The position numbers and the translations under genes were made by a program. The notes below the pieces were generated by a model. It did not search any database, was not told the DNA's origin, and saw only the letters and a program-made list of their open reading frames with translations. Positions 50,885 to 60,346 of a stretch of DNA of 64,000 bases are shown piece after piece. The stretch's first letter is position 1. Each line of letters starts with the position of its first letter. The stretch comes from Lewinellaceae bacterium (lineage in GTDB: Bacteria; Bacteroidota; Bacteroidia; Chitinophagales; Saprospiraceae), in assembly GCA_020636075.1 (NCBI GenBank), contig JACJYO010000002.1:310001-374000 (forward strand), in the 5' to 3' direction.

Positions 50885-51823
50885 ATGCAACTTACCACTC
50901 GTTTGCTCCTTACCGCTTTGATTTCCACCTGTTGGAACAACAGCCTGCTCCAATCGCAAAGCCCGGTTCCCGACCGGCTGGCCATCCAGGACGTTTGCTG
51001 GTCGCCGGACGGAAAAAAACTGGCTTTTTCAGTGCTCTACGGAAAGGCAGACTGGTCTGATTTCAAGCCTGAAAACTGGCAATTGCTCGTGTATACCCTC
51101 AAAACGAAAAAAACGCAACTTGTGGCCAGCGGCGCTGTGTTTGCAGCATTTTCGCCCGACGGACATGCCCTCGCCTACAGCAAGTACCGGGGCGAAGGAA
51201 ACTGGGACATCGAAATTCAAGACCTGCATACCGGCCTCGCGCACCCGCTCACTACCGATTCTACCACCCGCGAAAGTGGCCCTTCCTGGTCGCCAGACGG
51301 GCGGCATCTGGTATTTTTCGGCGGCAAAGGCGAACAACGGGAATTGTTTGTCATCAATAGCGACGGCTCCGGTTTGAAACAAATTTCAAAAGCTGCACCC
51401 CATAAGTGCTTTAATCCATGCTGGTCGCCCAACAGCGACCGGATTTGCTATTATCTCGAAAAAGGCGACCACCGCGACCAGATCTATCTGACCGACAGCA
51501 ACGGCAGTTTTCATCAAAACCTGAGTCGGGATACCCTGCATAATTACTACCCGGGCTGGGCGCCAGAGAACCGGATTATCCATGCCTCCAACGACGAAAC
51601 ACTCCGGATCATGCAGGCAGACGGCAGTGGCAAAGTGATTTTGAACGGTGTGGCCAGTTTTTACGGCCGCATAGATCCCAAAGGAAAAAAAATTGCATAC
51701 ATCCAAAAAGCCGGTCCGACGCAAGCATTGGCACTCTGTAAATTTCCAGTGCGTGGAAATGTCGAAAAATTATTCACCCTCCAGGAGTATAAAATTTTAC
51801 AAGCAGTCCTGGAAAGCAATTGA
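50885..51823 (+). CDS. TolB-like beta-propeller (PD40 repeats) protein, second copy
   Basis: This 312-residue protein has a signal peptide (LTTRLLLTALISTCWNNSLL) and PD40-type repeats: VCWSPDGKKLAFSVLY, AFSPDGHALAYSKYRG, SWSPDGRHLVFFGG, CWSPNSDRICYYLEKGD, GWAPENRIIHASND and IDPKGKKIAYIQKAG. It is a relative of the propeller protein at 26382. It precedes a MacB-type ATPase by 9 bp and is very likely co-transcribed with it under the sigma54 promoter at 50853. The ATG at 50885 is preferred because that promoter leaves no room for earlier starts, although ATG 50873 and starts further upstream are in frame. Role inferred: periplasmic partner of the ABC system. Confidence 0.78.
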   Translation: MQLTTRLLLTALISTCWNNSLLQSQSPVPDRLAIQDVCWSPDGKKLAFSVLYGKADWSDFKPENWQLLVYTLKTKKTQLVASGAVFAAFSPDGHALAYSKYRGEGNWDIEIQDLHTGLAHPLTTDSTTRESGPSWSPDGRHLVFFGGKGEQRELFVINSDGSGLKQISKAAPHKCFNPCWSPNSDRICYYLEKGDHRDQIYLTDSNGSFHQNLSRDTLHNYYPGWAPENRIIHASNDETLRIMQADGSGKVILNGVASFYGRIDPKGKKIAYIQKAGPTQALALCKFPVRGNVEKLFTLQEYKILQAVLESN

Positions 51824-51832
51824 ACCATAACT

Positions 51833-52507
51833 ATGATCAAACTTCGCAACATCGAGCGCTTTCATCGGAATGGCCCGCAAAAAACCTGGGTCCTGCGCGA
51901 TATTAACCTGGACATCAAGGAAGGTGAATTCCTGACCATTATGGGCCCCAGCGGCGCCGGAAAATCGACCCTCCTGAACCTGATCGGCATGCTCGATGAG
52001 CCCAACAGCGGCGAATATTTCTTTTTTGATGAACCTGTGCACCAGTTCAACGAACGCAAACGCACCGATCTGCACAAGCACTACCTGGGCTTTGTTTTTC
52101 AGGCATACCACCTCATCGACGAGCTGACGGTTTACGAAAACATTGAAACGCCCCTGCTCTACCGGAACATTAAAAGTGGCGAGCGGAAAGCCATGGTGGC
52201 CGACATACTCGACCGATTCAACATGGTGGCAAAAAAAGACCTGTTTCCTGCCCAACTCTCCGGTGGCCAGCAACAACTGGTCGGTGTGGCGCGCGCCATT
52301 ATCGGCAAACCCAAACTCCTGCTCGCCGACGAACCAACCGGTAACCTGCACTCTTCCCAGGGTGAACAAATTATGGACCTGTTCAAACAACTGCACAACG
52401 ACGGAATGACCATTTTGCAGGTTACCCATTCGGAGAAAAATGCACAATACGGCACCCGTATTGTACATATCGAGGATGGTTTTGTGCGGAGCGATATAGC
52501 GGTTTAA
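51833..52507 (+). CDS. MacB/LolD-type ABC ATPase with altered D-loop
   Basis: This is a 224-residue ATPase subunit close in sequence to that at 13190. Walker A GPSGAGKST, Walker B LLLADEPTGNL with the catalytic Glu, and H-loop VTHS are intact. Two positions differ from the family norm: the D-loop reads GNLHSSQG instead of GNLDS, and the signature reads LSGGQQQLVGVARA with Leu for the usual Arg. No permease is adjacent; it is paired only with a TolB-like protein, so it probably energises one of the permeases in the 14-39 kb island or acts as a regulatory half of a heterodimer. Both readings are inference. Confidence 0.88.
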   Translation: MIKLRNIERFHRNGPQKTWVLRDINLDIKEGEFLTIMGPSGAGKSTLLNLIGMLDEPNSGEYFFFDEPVHQFNERKRTDLHKHYLGFVFQAYHLIDELTVYENIETPLLYRNIKSGERKAMVADILDRFNMVAKKDLFPAQLSGGQQQLVGVARAIIGKPKLLLADEPTGNLHSSQGEQIMDLFKQLHNDGMTILQVTHSEKNAQYGTRIVHIEDGFVRSDIAV

Positions 52508-52653
52508 ATCTGATTCCGGTTTCTGGCTGGCAGTTACCCGCTCCCTTGGTCCCTCCGCGGCCAAACAGGAATATGGGATCAAAAATTCTTTTTTTAAAAA
52601 CCACCGTCAACGAATTGCCGTATGTTAGGACAAACAAAAAGCTGTCTTTACTT

Positions 52654-54918
52654 ATGCGATTCTTTTCTTTGGCTTTCTTCGTTCTAATCAGCGCAACCCT
52701 GTCCCTGCACGGTCACAACGGCAGCATCCGTGGCTCCGTTTTCGATGAATCGGCAAAAAGCCCACTTGCCGGGGTATCGATCCTACTGAAGGGGCCCGAT
52801 TCGAACCGTACCTATACGGACGAATTGGGGGTTTTCCAGTTCAACAACCTGTCAGCCGGCAGTTACACCTTGCATATTCGCTACCTGGGTTTTCAATCCC
52901 TGACGGAAAATGTGCTGGTACACGACAGTGAGACGTCAACAGTTAAGATTTTTTTGACCCAAGCGCCTATTGAGATAAAAAATGTGGAAGTACATGCGGA
53001 TCCTGATCTGGGGCGGCAGGTAGTTTCCACTCTCGACATAAATCTGCGTCCGCTTACCACTTCCCAGGATGCGTTGCGGCTAATACCCGGGCTGTTTATC
53101 GCCCAGCATGCCGGTGGTGGCAAGGCCGAACAGATATTTCTCCGCGGATTTGATATTGACCACGGCACCGATATTGCTCTGAATGTCGATGGCATTCCGG
53201 TCAATATGGTCTCCCATGCACATGGGCAAGGTTATGCGGATTTGCATTTTTTGATCCCTGAAATTGTAGACAATATCCAGTTTGCCAAGGGGCCATACTA
53301 CGCACCCTATGGTAATTTGGCCACAGCCGGGCATGTCGATTTTCAAACCAAAAACCGGCTTGACCGAAATATGTTGAAGCTGTCGGCAGGGCAGTTCAAC
53401 AGCTTTCGCGCGACAGGCGCCTTCAAACTGTTGGACCGGGCCGATGCCAACCGGCCGGAACAAGTGTATGCTGCCACAGAATACGCCTACTCGGACGGTT
53501 ATTTCGACAGCCCGCAGGCTTACAATCGTTTCAGTGGATTTTTAAATTACAACACGGCCGTGAATCCCAATAATTACCTGAACCTATCCTTTGGTACGTT
53601 CACCAGCCGCTGGGATGCATCGGGTCAAATACCCGAGCGCGCCGTGGCCGATGGAACGATCGGCCGCTTCGGCGCCATCGATGATACCGAAGGCGGTCAG
53701 ACCAGTCGCAGTAATTTGAATCTGCGATTGAGCAGTTTGCTCAGCGATGGAAGTTTGCTAAAAAACCAGTTCTACTTTTCCCGGTACGCCTTCGAACTTT
53801 ACTCGAATTTTACTTTTTTTCTAAACGACCCTGCAAATGGCGATCAGATCAGACAGAAAGAGCAGCGTAATCTCCTCGGCTATCGCAGCGCGTACCAACG
53901 GCAAGACCAGTTGGGCGGCACAAAATGGCGCACTGAGGCCGGCATACAGTTCCGGTATGATGCTGTTCAGGATATTGAGCTCTCGCATACGGCAGGTCGG
54001 AAAACAGTAGTGGAAAACAGGGCTTTAGGTGATATAAACGAGTACAATTTCGGGCTTTACCTGGATGAAAAAATTGAGTTGAGCAGCAGGTTCATGGTAA
54101 ACCCAGGGTTGCGGTTCGATCAGTTTCAGTTTATGTATGTCGATCTGTTGCAGCCGGCTTACTACCGGAAAATTGAATCTGCCGCATTGGCAAGCCCAAA
54201 ATTGAACCTGTATTTCACCCCGAACGATCGACTGCAATTGTTTCTGCTCTCCGGCTACGGGTTTCACTCCAACGATACTCGGGTAGTCGTTGCGCAGCGT
54301 GGACATCAGATACTACCACGCGCACTGGGTATTGAATCCGGCGCCACCGTCAAACTTTTCCCTAGTCTGTTGCTAACCGCAAGCCTATGGCGTCTGGACC
54401 TGGAACAAGAATTTGTGTATGTTGGCGATGAGGCCGTTGTGGAGCCCAGCGGCAAAACAACACGCCAGGGTGTTGACCTCGCCGCGCGCTGGCAGTTGAA
54501 TGCCTGGTTGTTTGCCGACGTTGATTTGAACTACACCTTGGCCCGGCTCGACCAAACGCCGGAGGGTGAAAATTTCATTCCGTTAGCAGCGGCCTGGACG
54601 AGCATCGGCGGCCTTTCCTGGAATTGTAAAAATGGCCTGAACGGTAGCCTGCGCTACCGTTACCTTGGCGACCGGCCGGCCAATGAAGACAATTCGATTG
54701 TAGCCCGGGGGTATTTCCTCACAGATGCCGTTTTGAATTACACCAGGAAAAAATTTGAATTTGGATTGACCATTCAAAATGTGCTTAACCGGACCTGGAA
54801 TGAAGCCCAGTTTGATACGGAAAGCCGTCTGGCTAACGAGTCGGCGCCTGTTTCCGAAATTCATTTTACACCGGGTACGCCCTTCAATCTTTCAGCGCAC
54901 TTTAGTTTTTTCTGGTAA
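52654..54918 (+). CDS. TonB-dependent outer-membrane receptor
   Basis: This 754-residue receptor has a signal peptide (MRFFSLAFFVLISATLS). A carboxypeptidase-regulatory-like domain (IRGSVFDESAKSPLAGVSIL, about 25-110) is followed by a plug with LRLIPGLFIAQHAGGGKAEQ and FLRGFDIDHGTDIALNVDG, then a 22-strand-type barrel ending in FSFFW. The plug has a histidine-containing VNMVSHAHGQGYADLHF stretch that could touch a metal or polar ligand. Family members import large nutrients such as siderophores, vitamins or oligosaccharides with TonB energy; no SusD partner is adjacent, which argues against a polysaccharide locus. The ATG at 52654 is used because the signal peptide begins there. Confidence 0.88.
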   Translation: MRFFSLAFFVLISATLSLHGHNGSIRGSVFDESAKSPLAGVSILLKGPDSNRTYTDELGVFQFNNLSAGSYTLHIRYLGFQSLTENVLVHDSETSTVKIFLTQAPIEIKNVEVHADPDLGRQVVSTLDINLRPLTTSQDALRLIPGLFIAQHAGGGKAEQIFLRGFDIDHGTDIALNVDGIPVNMVSHAHGQGYADLHFLIPEIVDNIQFAKGPYYAPYGNLATAGHVDFQTKNRLDRNMLKLSAGQFNSFRATGAFKLLDRADANRPEQVYAATEYAYSDGYFDSPQAYNRFSGFLNYNTAVNPNNYLNLSFGTFTSRWDASGQIPERAVADGTIGRFGAIDDTEGGQTSRSNLNLRLSSLLSDGSLLKNQFYFSRYAFELYSNFTFFLNDPANGDQIRQKEQRNLLGYRSAYQRQDQLGGTKWRTEAGIQFRYDAVQDIELSHTAGRKTVVENRALGDINEYNFGLYLDEKIELSSRFMVNPGLRFDQFQFMYVDLLQPAYYRKIESAALASPKLNLYFTPNDRLQLFLLSGYGFHSNDTRVVVAQRGHQILPRALGIESGATVKLFPSLLLTASLWRLDLEQEFVYVGDEAVVEPSGKTTRQGVDLAARWQLNAWLFADVDLNYTLARLDQTPEGENFIPLAAAWTSIGGLSWNCKNGLNGSLRYRYLGDRPANEDNSIVARGYFLTDAVLNYTRKKFEFGLTIQNVLNRTWNEAQFDTESRLANESAPVSEIHFTPGTPFNLSAHFSFFW

Positions 54919-55039
54919 ATACGATTCACCCGGCTGTTTTAACCGTTGCATCGGGAGTTTGTCCAAGGACACAAGCTTGTTCCTGGGGATGAAACGTATT
55001 TTTGCTTTTTTGTAAAAAATCGGAAAATACCACCGCCGT

Positions 55040-56890
55040 ATGTCACGTAAAAATCTACCGTTTGTATTTGCCCTGGCTTGCCTCCTGACCCCTGCCTTGC
55101 TCCACAGTCAAGACTTGTATATGTTTCGGAATATCCGCAAAGCCTATGACAAGGGTACACGTGCCTACGATGGCAGGCCCGGGCCAGGATACTGGCAAAA
55201 TCATGCAACGTATTCCATCGATGTTGAAATAGACTTGCCAACACGGGAGGTGCGGGGAAGCGCTGCAATTCGTTATTTTAACGATAGCCCCGACACCCTG
55301 AAAATGGTTCGCCTGAAACTGGCGCATGACCTGTGGCGGAAAAACAGCCAACGTGCCTACGAACTGGCAGCCCGCGATATTAATGAGGGCGTGAACGTCC
55401 GGGCCGTTCGTGTGCGCAATGCGGCTGTGGATAAATTCAATCAAGCCAATACATTTTTGGATATCCCCCTGGAGCAGGCACTGCCGCCGGGGCAGTCGAT
55501 TGACCTGGAGATCGACTGGACGCACACAGCGCCGGCTGCGCCCGGCACGCCCCGGGAATGCGTTTGCGATTCAACAACCTGGTTTGCAGCGTATTGGTAT
55601 CCACAGGTTGCCGTATACGACGACCTGCATGGTTGGGCCGACATGCCCTACAACGGTATGCAGGAGATGTACAATGATTTTTCCGACTACGACGTCCGGA
55701 TCACTGTGCCCGGGAATGTCATGGTTTGGGCAACCGGCATTTGGCAAAACCCGGAGGCTATGTTGACCCCCGAATATTTAAACCGTTACAAAAAAGCGCT
55801 CGCTGCGAAAGACGTGGTCAAAATTTTTGCCCCGGAAGATTATGCCCGCCGTGCGGCATTTTTTAAAAATCAGGAAAAACACACCTTCGTTTACAAGGCG
55901 GAAGGAGTGCCGGATTTTGCCTTTGGCTTTAGCGACCACTACCTCTGGGATGCCCGGTCGGCGTTGGTTAATCCGGCAACCGGCCGAACAGCGTTGGCTA
56001 GTGCCGCCTACAACCCCGATTCAAAAGACTACTACGAGGTGTGCCAGGTCGCTGCCAAGGGCCTTGAAACCATGTCCACCTTCCTGCCAGGCTATCCTTA
56101 TCCTTATCCGCGCATGACTGTTTTCAATGGCGACGATGGGATGGAGTTCCCCATGATGTGCAATGATGTCAGCATATACCCGCGCAGTCCGGTCACGCTG
56201 ACCGTGCATGAGATGTCGCATACGTATTTCCCATTTATGATGGGGATCAATGAGCAGTACTACGCCTGGATGGATGAAGGCTGGGCTGCTTTTTTCGATG
56301 TGATGGTGAGCGACACAGTTGCAGGCGAGTCACTGGGCCGTTTGCGGAATTACTGGGACCATGCAGGTACTGATATGGACATGCCCCCGGTAACACCTTC
56401 GCGGCAGCTGACTACCGGCTACCGCGTTGCATCCTACAACCGGCCTCAGGCAGCCTACCTGAACTTGTACCAAATGCTGGGGTACGAGCGGTTTCATCGT
56501 TGCATGGTGGAATATATGAACCGCTGGAAAGGCAAGCACCCGCAGCCACACGACTTTTTTTACACCTGGAACGATGCATCCGGCGAAAACCTCAACTGGT
56601 TTTGGAAGCCCTGGTTTTTTGAATGGGGTTTCCCCGATCTAGCAGTGGGCAGGGTTGATACGGATGGGATCGTCATTGAAAACCGGGGTACCATGCCCAT
56701 GACGGTCAGCGGTATCATCGAGTTTTCCGACGGAACAACGGAGCGGTTCCTGCGAACTGCCGAAGTCTGGAAGTCTGGCAATTTGAGTATAACCATACCG
56801 TTTGCTACAGGAAAAACTGTAATAAAAGTAGCGCTTGATGACCCGCATGTCTCCGACACGATCCGGGAAAATAACGTTTGGGAACGCTGA
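55040..56890 (+). CDS. M1-family metallopeptidase, secreted
   Basis: This 616-residue zinc peptidase has a signal peptide (FVFALACLLTPALLHSQ). An N-terminal beta domain (YSIDVEIDLPTREVRGSAAI) leads to the catalytic domain with HEMSH (residues 390-394) and, 18 residues later, Glu413 in DEGWA, the HExxH-x18-E zinc site. The substrate-binding motif reads NGDDGMEFPMM in place of the usual GAMEN. It should be an aminopeptidase in the periplasm or outside the cell. Its stop codon abuts the stop of the convergent gene at 56891. Confidence 0.9.
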   Translation: MSRKNLPFVFALACLLTPALLHSQDLYMFRNIRKAYDKGTRAYDGRPGPGYWQNHATYSIDVEIDLPTREVRGSAAIRYFNDSPDTLKMVRLKLAHDLWRKNSQRAYELAARDINEGVNVRAVRVRNAAVDKFNQANTFLDIPLEQALPPGQSIDLEIDWTHTAPAAPGTPRECVCDSTTWFAAYWYPQVAVYDDLHGWADMPYNGMQEMYNDFSDYDVRITVPGNVMVWATGIWQNPEAMLTPEYLNRYKKALAAKDVVKIFAPEDYARRAAFFKNQEKHTFVYKAEGVPDFAFGFSDHYLWDARSALVNPATGRTALASAAYNPDSKDYYEVCQVAAKGLETMSTFLPGYPYPYPRMTVFNGDDGMEFPMMCNDVSIYPRSPVTLTVHEMSHTYFPFMMGINEQYYAWMDEGWAAFFDVMVSDTVAGESLGRLRNYWDHAGTDMDMPPVTPSRQLTTGYRVASYNRPQAAYLNLYQMLGYERFHRCMVEYMNRWKGKHPQPHDFFYTWNDASGENLNWFWKPWFFEWGFPDLAVGRVDTDGIVIENRGTMPMTVSGIIEFSDGTTERFLRTAEVWKSGNLSITIPFATGKTVIKVALDDPHVSDTIRENNVWER

Positions 56891-57652
56891 TTACCAGAAA
56901 AATGGCAAAAGTGCTTTTCGCGCTACCGGGTAATTTGGGAACTGTTCCTGATACCAGCGGTGGTGCGCCAGTGCGCGTGGGGCCAAATTTGCAAACGTCC
57001 AAAATGCAAATACCAGTCCCGGCAGGCTCCAGCTCAGCACGGCATAGCCGACCCACTCCAGGATTTCACCGAAATGATTGGGGCAACTCAGGTAATTGAA
57101 TATTCCACCCTGGGGAATTTTATAGCCCGTTTCGCCGGGTTTGCGGAGGCTGATTAATTTATAGTCGGTGTACACATTAATTGCCGCACCAAAAATGAAT
57201 AATACCAAACCACTTTGAAATCGAACATCGGAAAGCCAGTCAGCCGGATAATTCGCAAAATGCCCGAAATAGTAGCCGAACAAAAAACCGTTCATGCAAT
57301 TAAATCCCATCGCGGAAAGTGCAATGACCAGGGGCATACGTTTGCCTCTGGTGCGAAGAAACTGCGGAAAAATCAGGCTGCGGTGCACATAATGGGCCAT
57401 AAACAAGCCCAGGGTCACGGCCATCGGCATAGATATCGTTCCGTCTTGCCGGCAATTGAAAAATACCAAGCCTAACACAATGAGCACAGTGAGTTCCATT
57501 ACCACCCAGCCCAACCGGTTGCTAATGGTGGGCCCCCATCCGGAGCGGACATGCCTCCCGAATGGCGCTTGCACGCGGAGCAGGTAAAAAAATGTGGCTA
57601 ATCCGAATGCCATCCAGATCAGGCAGATGTATTGGTAGAGTTGCCAGGTCAT
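56891..57652 (-). CDS. steroid 5-alpha-reductase-like membrane protein
   Basis: This 253-residue membrane protein with about six helices ends with the signature GGIFNYLSCPNHFGEILEWV, then NLAPRALAHHRWYQEQF and YPVARKALLPFFW, standard for 3-oxo-5-alpha-steroid 4-dehydrogenase-like enzymes. These reduce a conjugated double bond with NADPH; in bacteria the substrate is rarely a steroid and is unknown here. It is downstream of the epimerase gene on the same strand, 27 bp apart, so the two may form one operon. Confidence 0.87.
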   Translation of the reverse strand: MTWQLYQYICLIWMAFGLATFFYLLRVQAPFGRHVRSGWGPTISNRLGWVVMELTVLIVLGLVFFNCRQDGTISMPMAVTLGLFMAHYVHRSLIFPQFLRTRGKRMPLVIALSAMGFNCMNGFLFGYYFGHFANYPADWLSDVRFQSGLVLFIFGAAINVYTDYKLISLRKPGETGYKIPQGGIFNYLSCPNHFGEILEWVGYAVLSWSLPGLVFAFWTFANLAPRALAHHRWYQEQFPNYPVARKALLPFFW

Positions 57653-57679
57653 TAGTTTATGTCAAATTCTTTTTCAGAA

Positions 57680-58654
57680 TCATTTCAAATAATGGTCCAA
57701 AAACCAAGAATACATATCCTGCACAGTTTCTTCCAGTGGACGTGGTTTGTATCCAAAATCCCTCGACGCCTTTGCGTGCGAGACAGCTGGATGCCCGGAT
57801 TCTACATGCGATAGCGCTTCACGGGTGAACAACGCCTGGCGGCCCGATAAGCGGCTCCAGCCTTCCAGAACAGGTGTAATTGTTTTTAAAAACCAAAACG
57901 GCAGTGTACGGGAAGGCATCGGCCGCTGTGATACTTTGCCAATTAATTGCGCCAGTTCGCGCAAGGTCGCAAATCGCCCGGATATCAGGTAGGCCTCCCC
58001 CGGATGGCCATGTGTCATGGCCGCTACAGCAGCTGCAGCTACATCCCGGCTGTCCACCCAATCAAAACCACCAGGGGTGAGCACTGGAATACGGCCTGCC
58101 AGAAAATCGAGCAGCATTTGTCCTTGCAGGGAAGGCTTAAAATCCCAGGGCCCCAATACGCTGGTTGGATTCAGGCTAATGGTTTCCAGACCGCCAATTC
58201 CATTTGCCTTCAGCACCAGTGCTTGCGCTGCTGCCTTGCTCCGTTCATAGGGGAACCTGGTTGCCGGGGAGGCCGTTTCGTCAAAAACGCGATCAGGGGG
58301 AACCGCTTCGAAAGCATGCACCGAACTAAAAAACACCATGCGACGAACGCTGGCTTTTTGACTGGCTGCAACTACATGTTCGGTGCCCACAACGTTCGTT
58401 TGCCAGAGATCTGATTCCGGCATTTGGCCAATACTGATCAGACCTGCAACATGAAATACGACTTCTGCACCGGAACATAAGCGGTCCAGGCTTGCCGGGT
58501 CCTGCAGGTTCCCCTGAATGCATTCGAGCGGTAGTCCCAAAAGGCTGCGGTCATTTTGGCGGACCAGGCACCGCACCTGATATCCATCGCGAACCAGATG
58601 ACGGCAAAGTGCGGCGCCTAAAAGCCCTGTTGCCCCGGTAACGGCTATAATCAT
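57680..58654 (-). CDS. NAD-dependent epimerase/dehydratase family protein
   Basis: This 324-residue extended SDR protein opens with the NAD(P)-binding motif MIIAVTGATGLLGAALCRHL (GxxGxxG). The active-site Ser is in VFFSSVHAFEA and Tyr-x-x-x-Lys is in FPYERSKAAAQAL. It is similar to dihydroflavonol reductase-like and 3-beta-hydroxysteroid dehydrogenase-like proteins. The ATG at 58654 is chosen because the dinucleotide fold begins there. Together with the reductase at 56891 it could act on a lipid or isoprenoid alcohol/ketone; this link is inference from adjacency. Confidence 0.87.
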   Translation of the reverse strand: MIIAVTGATGLLGAALCRHLVRDGYQVRCLVRQNDRSLLGLPLECIQGNLQDPASLDRLCSGAEVVFHVAGLISIGQMPESDLWQTNVVGTEHVVAASQKASVRRMVFFSSVHAFEAVPPDRVFDETASPATRFPYERSKAAAQALVLKANGIGGLETISLNPTSVLGPWDFKPSLQGQMLLDFLAGRIPVLTPGGFDWVDSRDVAAAAVAAMTHGHPGEAYLISGRFATLRELAQLIGKVSQRPMPSRTLPFWFLKTITPVLEGWSRLSGRQALFTREALSHVESGHPAVSHAKASRDFGYKPRPLEETVQDMYSWFLDHYLK

Positions 58655-58886
58655 GTAATGTGTTGATTGCTTAAGTACTTCAGCAAGATACACCCAAGAA
58701 CAAAACAGGCAGACATCTCTACCGCGATTTGGGTATAATTTTTGTTTTAGATGGATTTGGCCAGATTATGGTAAAGACATTAACTTGGCTGAAGTAAAGG
58801 TAATCGCGTGTTTTAATCCAAAGTCATCTCGCCAATAACAACATGCTAACATCCCGGAACTTCAATTCGGGAATCTCAAAAACTGT

Positions 58887-60320
58887 ATGCAACGATTGTT
58901 ACAATCACTGAAGAGCCTTGATTGTTTGGGGCTGCCGGCTATAGTTAGCGCTCGCATAACGCTACCGGCAGTGTTGCTGATTTTGTGTTTTGGCGCGCCC
59001 AATTGGGGCAAAGCCCAGCAAACTATATCGTTCAACGTAGACGGATTTACTTACCAGGCAGATATTAATTGGGTTGTTAAACACAATGGCACCGATTACC
59101 CGGGCCGCACATCGCATGCCTTCAATCGCAGCCAGGATGGTACAATAGACCTGATGGTGTTATTCAAATTTCGTGGCGACGCAATTCCCGATGATCAAAA
59201 TTTAGTTTGGGGGTTCACCTTTAGCCATGAAGGCGGAATGCTGTCGCCGGGGCGAAATGAAAAGCGATCTCGGAGTGTAAAACTTTTTCAGCGGTTTCGA
59301 CTAACCAATACCGGAAATGCAAGCCTGTTGATCAGCCCCAAGGTGTGGCAAAAAACCAGGTCAAATCAATTTGAAGTTGTCGCCCTGGCGCAGCCTTTCA
59401 AACTAAATTTTGCGATTAGCGAAAATAGCCTGGCATCAAATACCCCAATTTTAAAAGATAGTACAAAAAACCGCCAGCAGCAGTCGCAGGAGACAGAAAT
59501 AGCAGACAATTCGGCAGTAACCGATGAAGAAACCGAGGCCTTCAATCAGGCAGTCAACGAGGTAGAGTCTACGCAGAAGATTAAGGCATTGATGAGCTTT
59601 GTTGACAAATTTTCCCCGGAAAAACCATCTTCCCCGCTTGTGGCAGAAGCTATAAAAAATGTCCCATTGGCTGCCAGCCTGCCCGCTAAAAAAGGTGGAA
59701 AAACGTTTTCGTATACGCTGAATTACGCCATCAACCCGGTTATTGATACCAGCAGCGTTAAAGGATGGCACTGGACACTTTCTGAATCTGATTTTGGCCG
59801 TTACCAACTCATTTTGAATGACCTGGGAGACACTGTGCACTCCTTTCGTATTGCTGACCTTGGGAAAAACGCACCGTACAACCGACCCAGGGATTTCAGC
59901 CCGTTTGATACCATCCAGGTTGCACTTGAAGGAGAAGACAGCGATGCCTTTTACTTGCGATTTTTAGGAGGAAGCCCGCCATTTATTGTGTTTTTGTCTC
60001 AAAACAAAATACCTAAAGCGCGCTATATTATTGAGCAGACCGATACGCTAATGGCAATACCTAAAGCTACTTGCCGATTGTGCAAAGACGGTCCGCATAC
60101 GCTGGAAGTGTATAACAGCGATTTTAGCACCTTGTTACTTCATGCCAACAAAGCAATTCATATTAGCCGGCTAAGCTATTTTCAAATTGGATTAATCGCG
60201 GTTGGCATTATACTGGCTATATACTTCTTATTCAATCCGGCACGACGCGCCTGGAGGCGATATGTTTACGAAAAGCAATTACGTGATATAGAAGAATGGG
60301 AAAAAAAAGATGCATTGTGA
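58887..60320 (+). CDS. single-pass envelope protein of unknown function
   Basis: This 477-residue protein has an N-terminal hydrophobic segment (ITLPAVLLILCFGAP, about 25-39) that is probably a signal peptide ending near KAQQ, then a beta-rich region. A Gln/Glu-rich helical linker spans about 190-245, and a second beta-rich region follows. Near the C-terminus one membrane helix (YFQIGLIAVGIILAIYFLF) precedes a short basic cytoplasmic tail. A CRLCKDGPHTLEVYN stretch may form a disulfide. It precedes a T9SS-type protein and a PorP/SprF-like gene with gaps of 26 and 24 bp, which suggests one operon. I do not know the family. Confidence 0.68.
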   Translation: MQRLLQSLKSLDCLGLPAIVSARITLPAVLLILCFGAPNWGKAQQTISFNVDGFTYQADINWVVKHNGTDYPGRTSHAFNRSQDGTIDLMVLFKFRGDAIPDDQNLVWGFTFSHEGGMLSPGRNEKRSRSVKLFQRFRLTNTGNASLLISPKVWQKTRSNQFEVVALAQPFKLNFAISENSLASNTPILKDSTKNRQQQSQETEIADNSAVTDEETEAFNQAVNEVESTQKIKALMSFVDKFSPEKPSSPLVAEAIKNVPLAASLPAKKGGKTFSYTLNYAINPVIDTSSVKGWHWTLSESDFGRYQLILNDLGDTVHSFRIADLGKNAPYNRPRDFSPFDTIQVALEGEDSDAFYLRFLGGSPPFIVFLSQNKIPKARYIIEQTDTLMAIPKATCRLCKDGPHTLEVYNSDFSTLLLHANKAIHISRLSYFQIGLIAVGIILAIYFLFNPARRAWRRYVYEKQLRDIEEWEKKDAL

Positions 60321-60346
60321 TCGCCTAATTGAAGGTCTCTGTTTTA

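Noticed and set aside
54960..54971. Dyad TGTCCAAGGACA before the M1 peptidase gene
   Set aside because: The half-sites resemble those of the regulator sites but the spacer is two bases instead of six and no sigma54 element follows.
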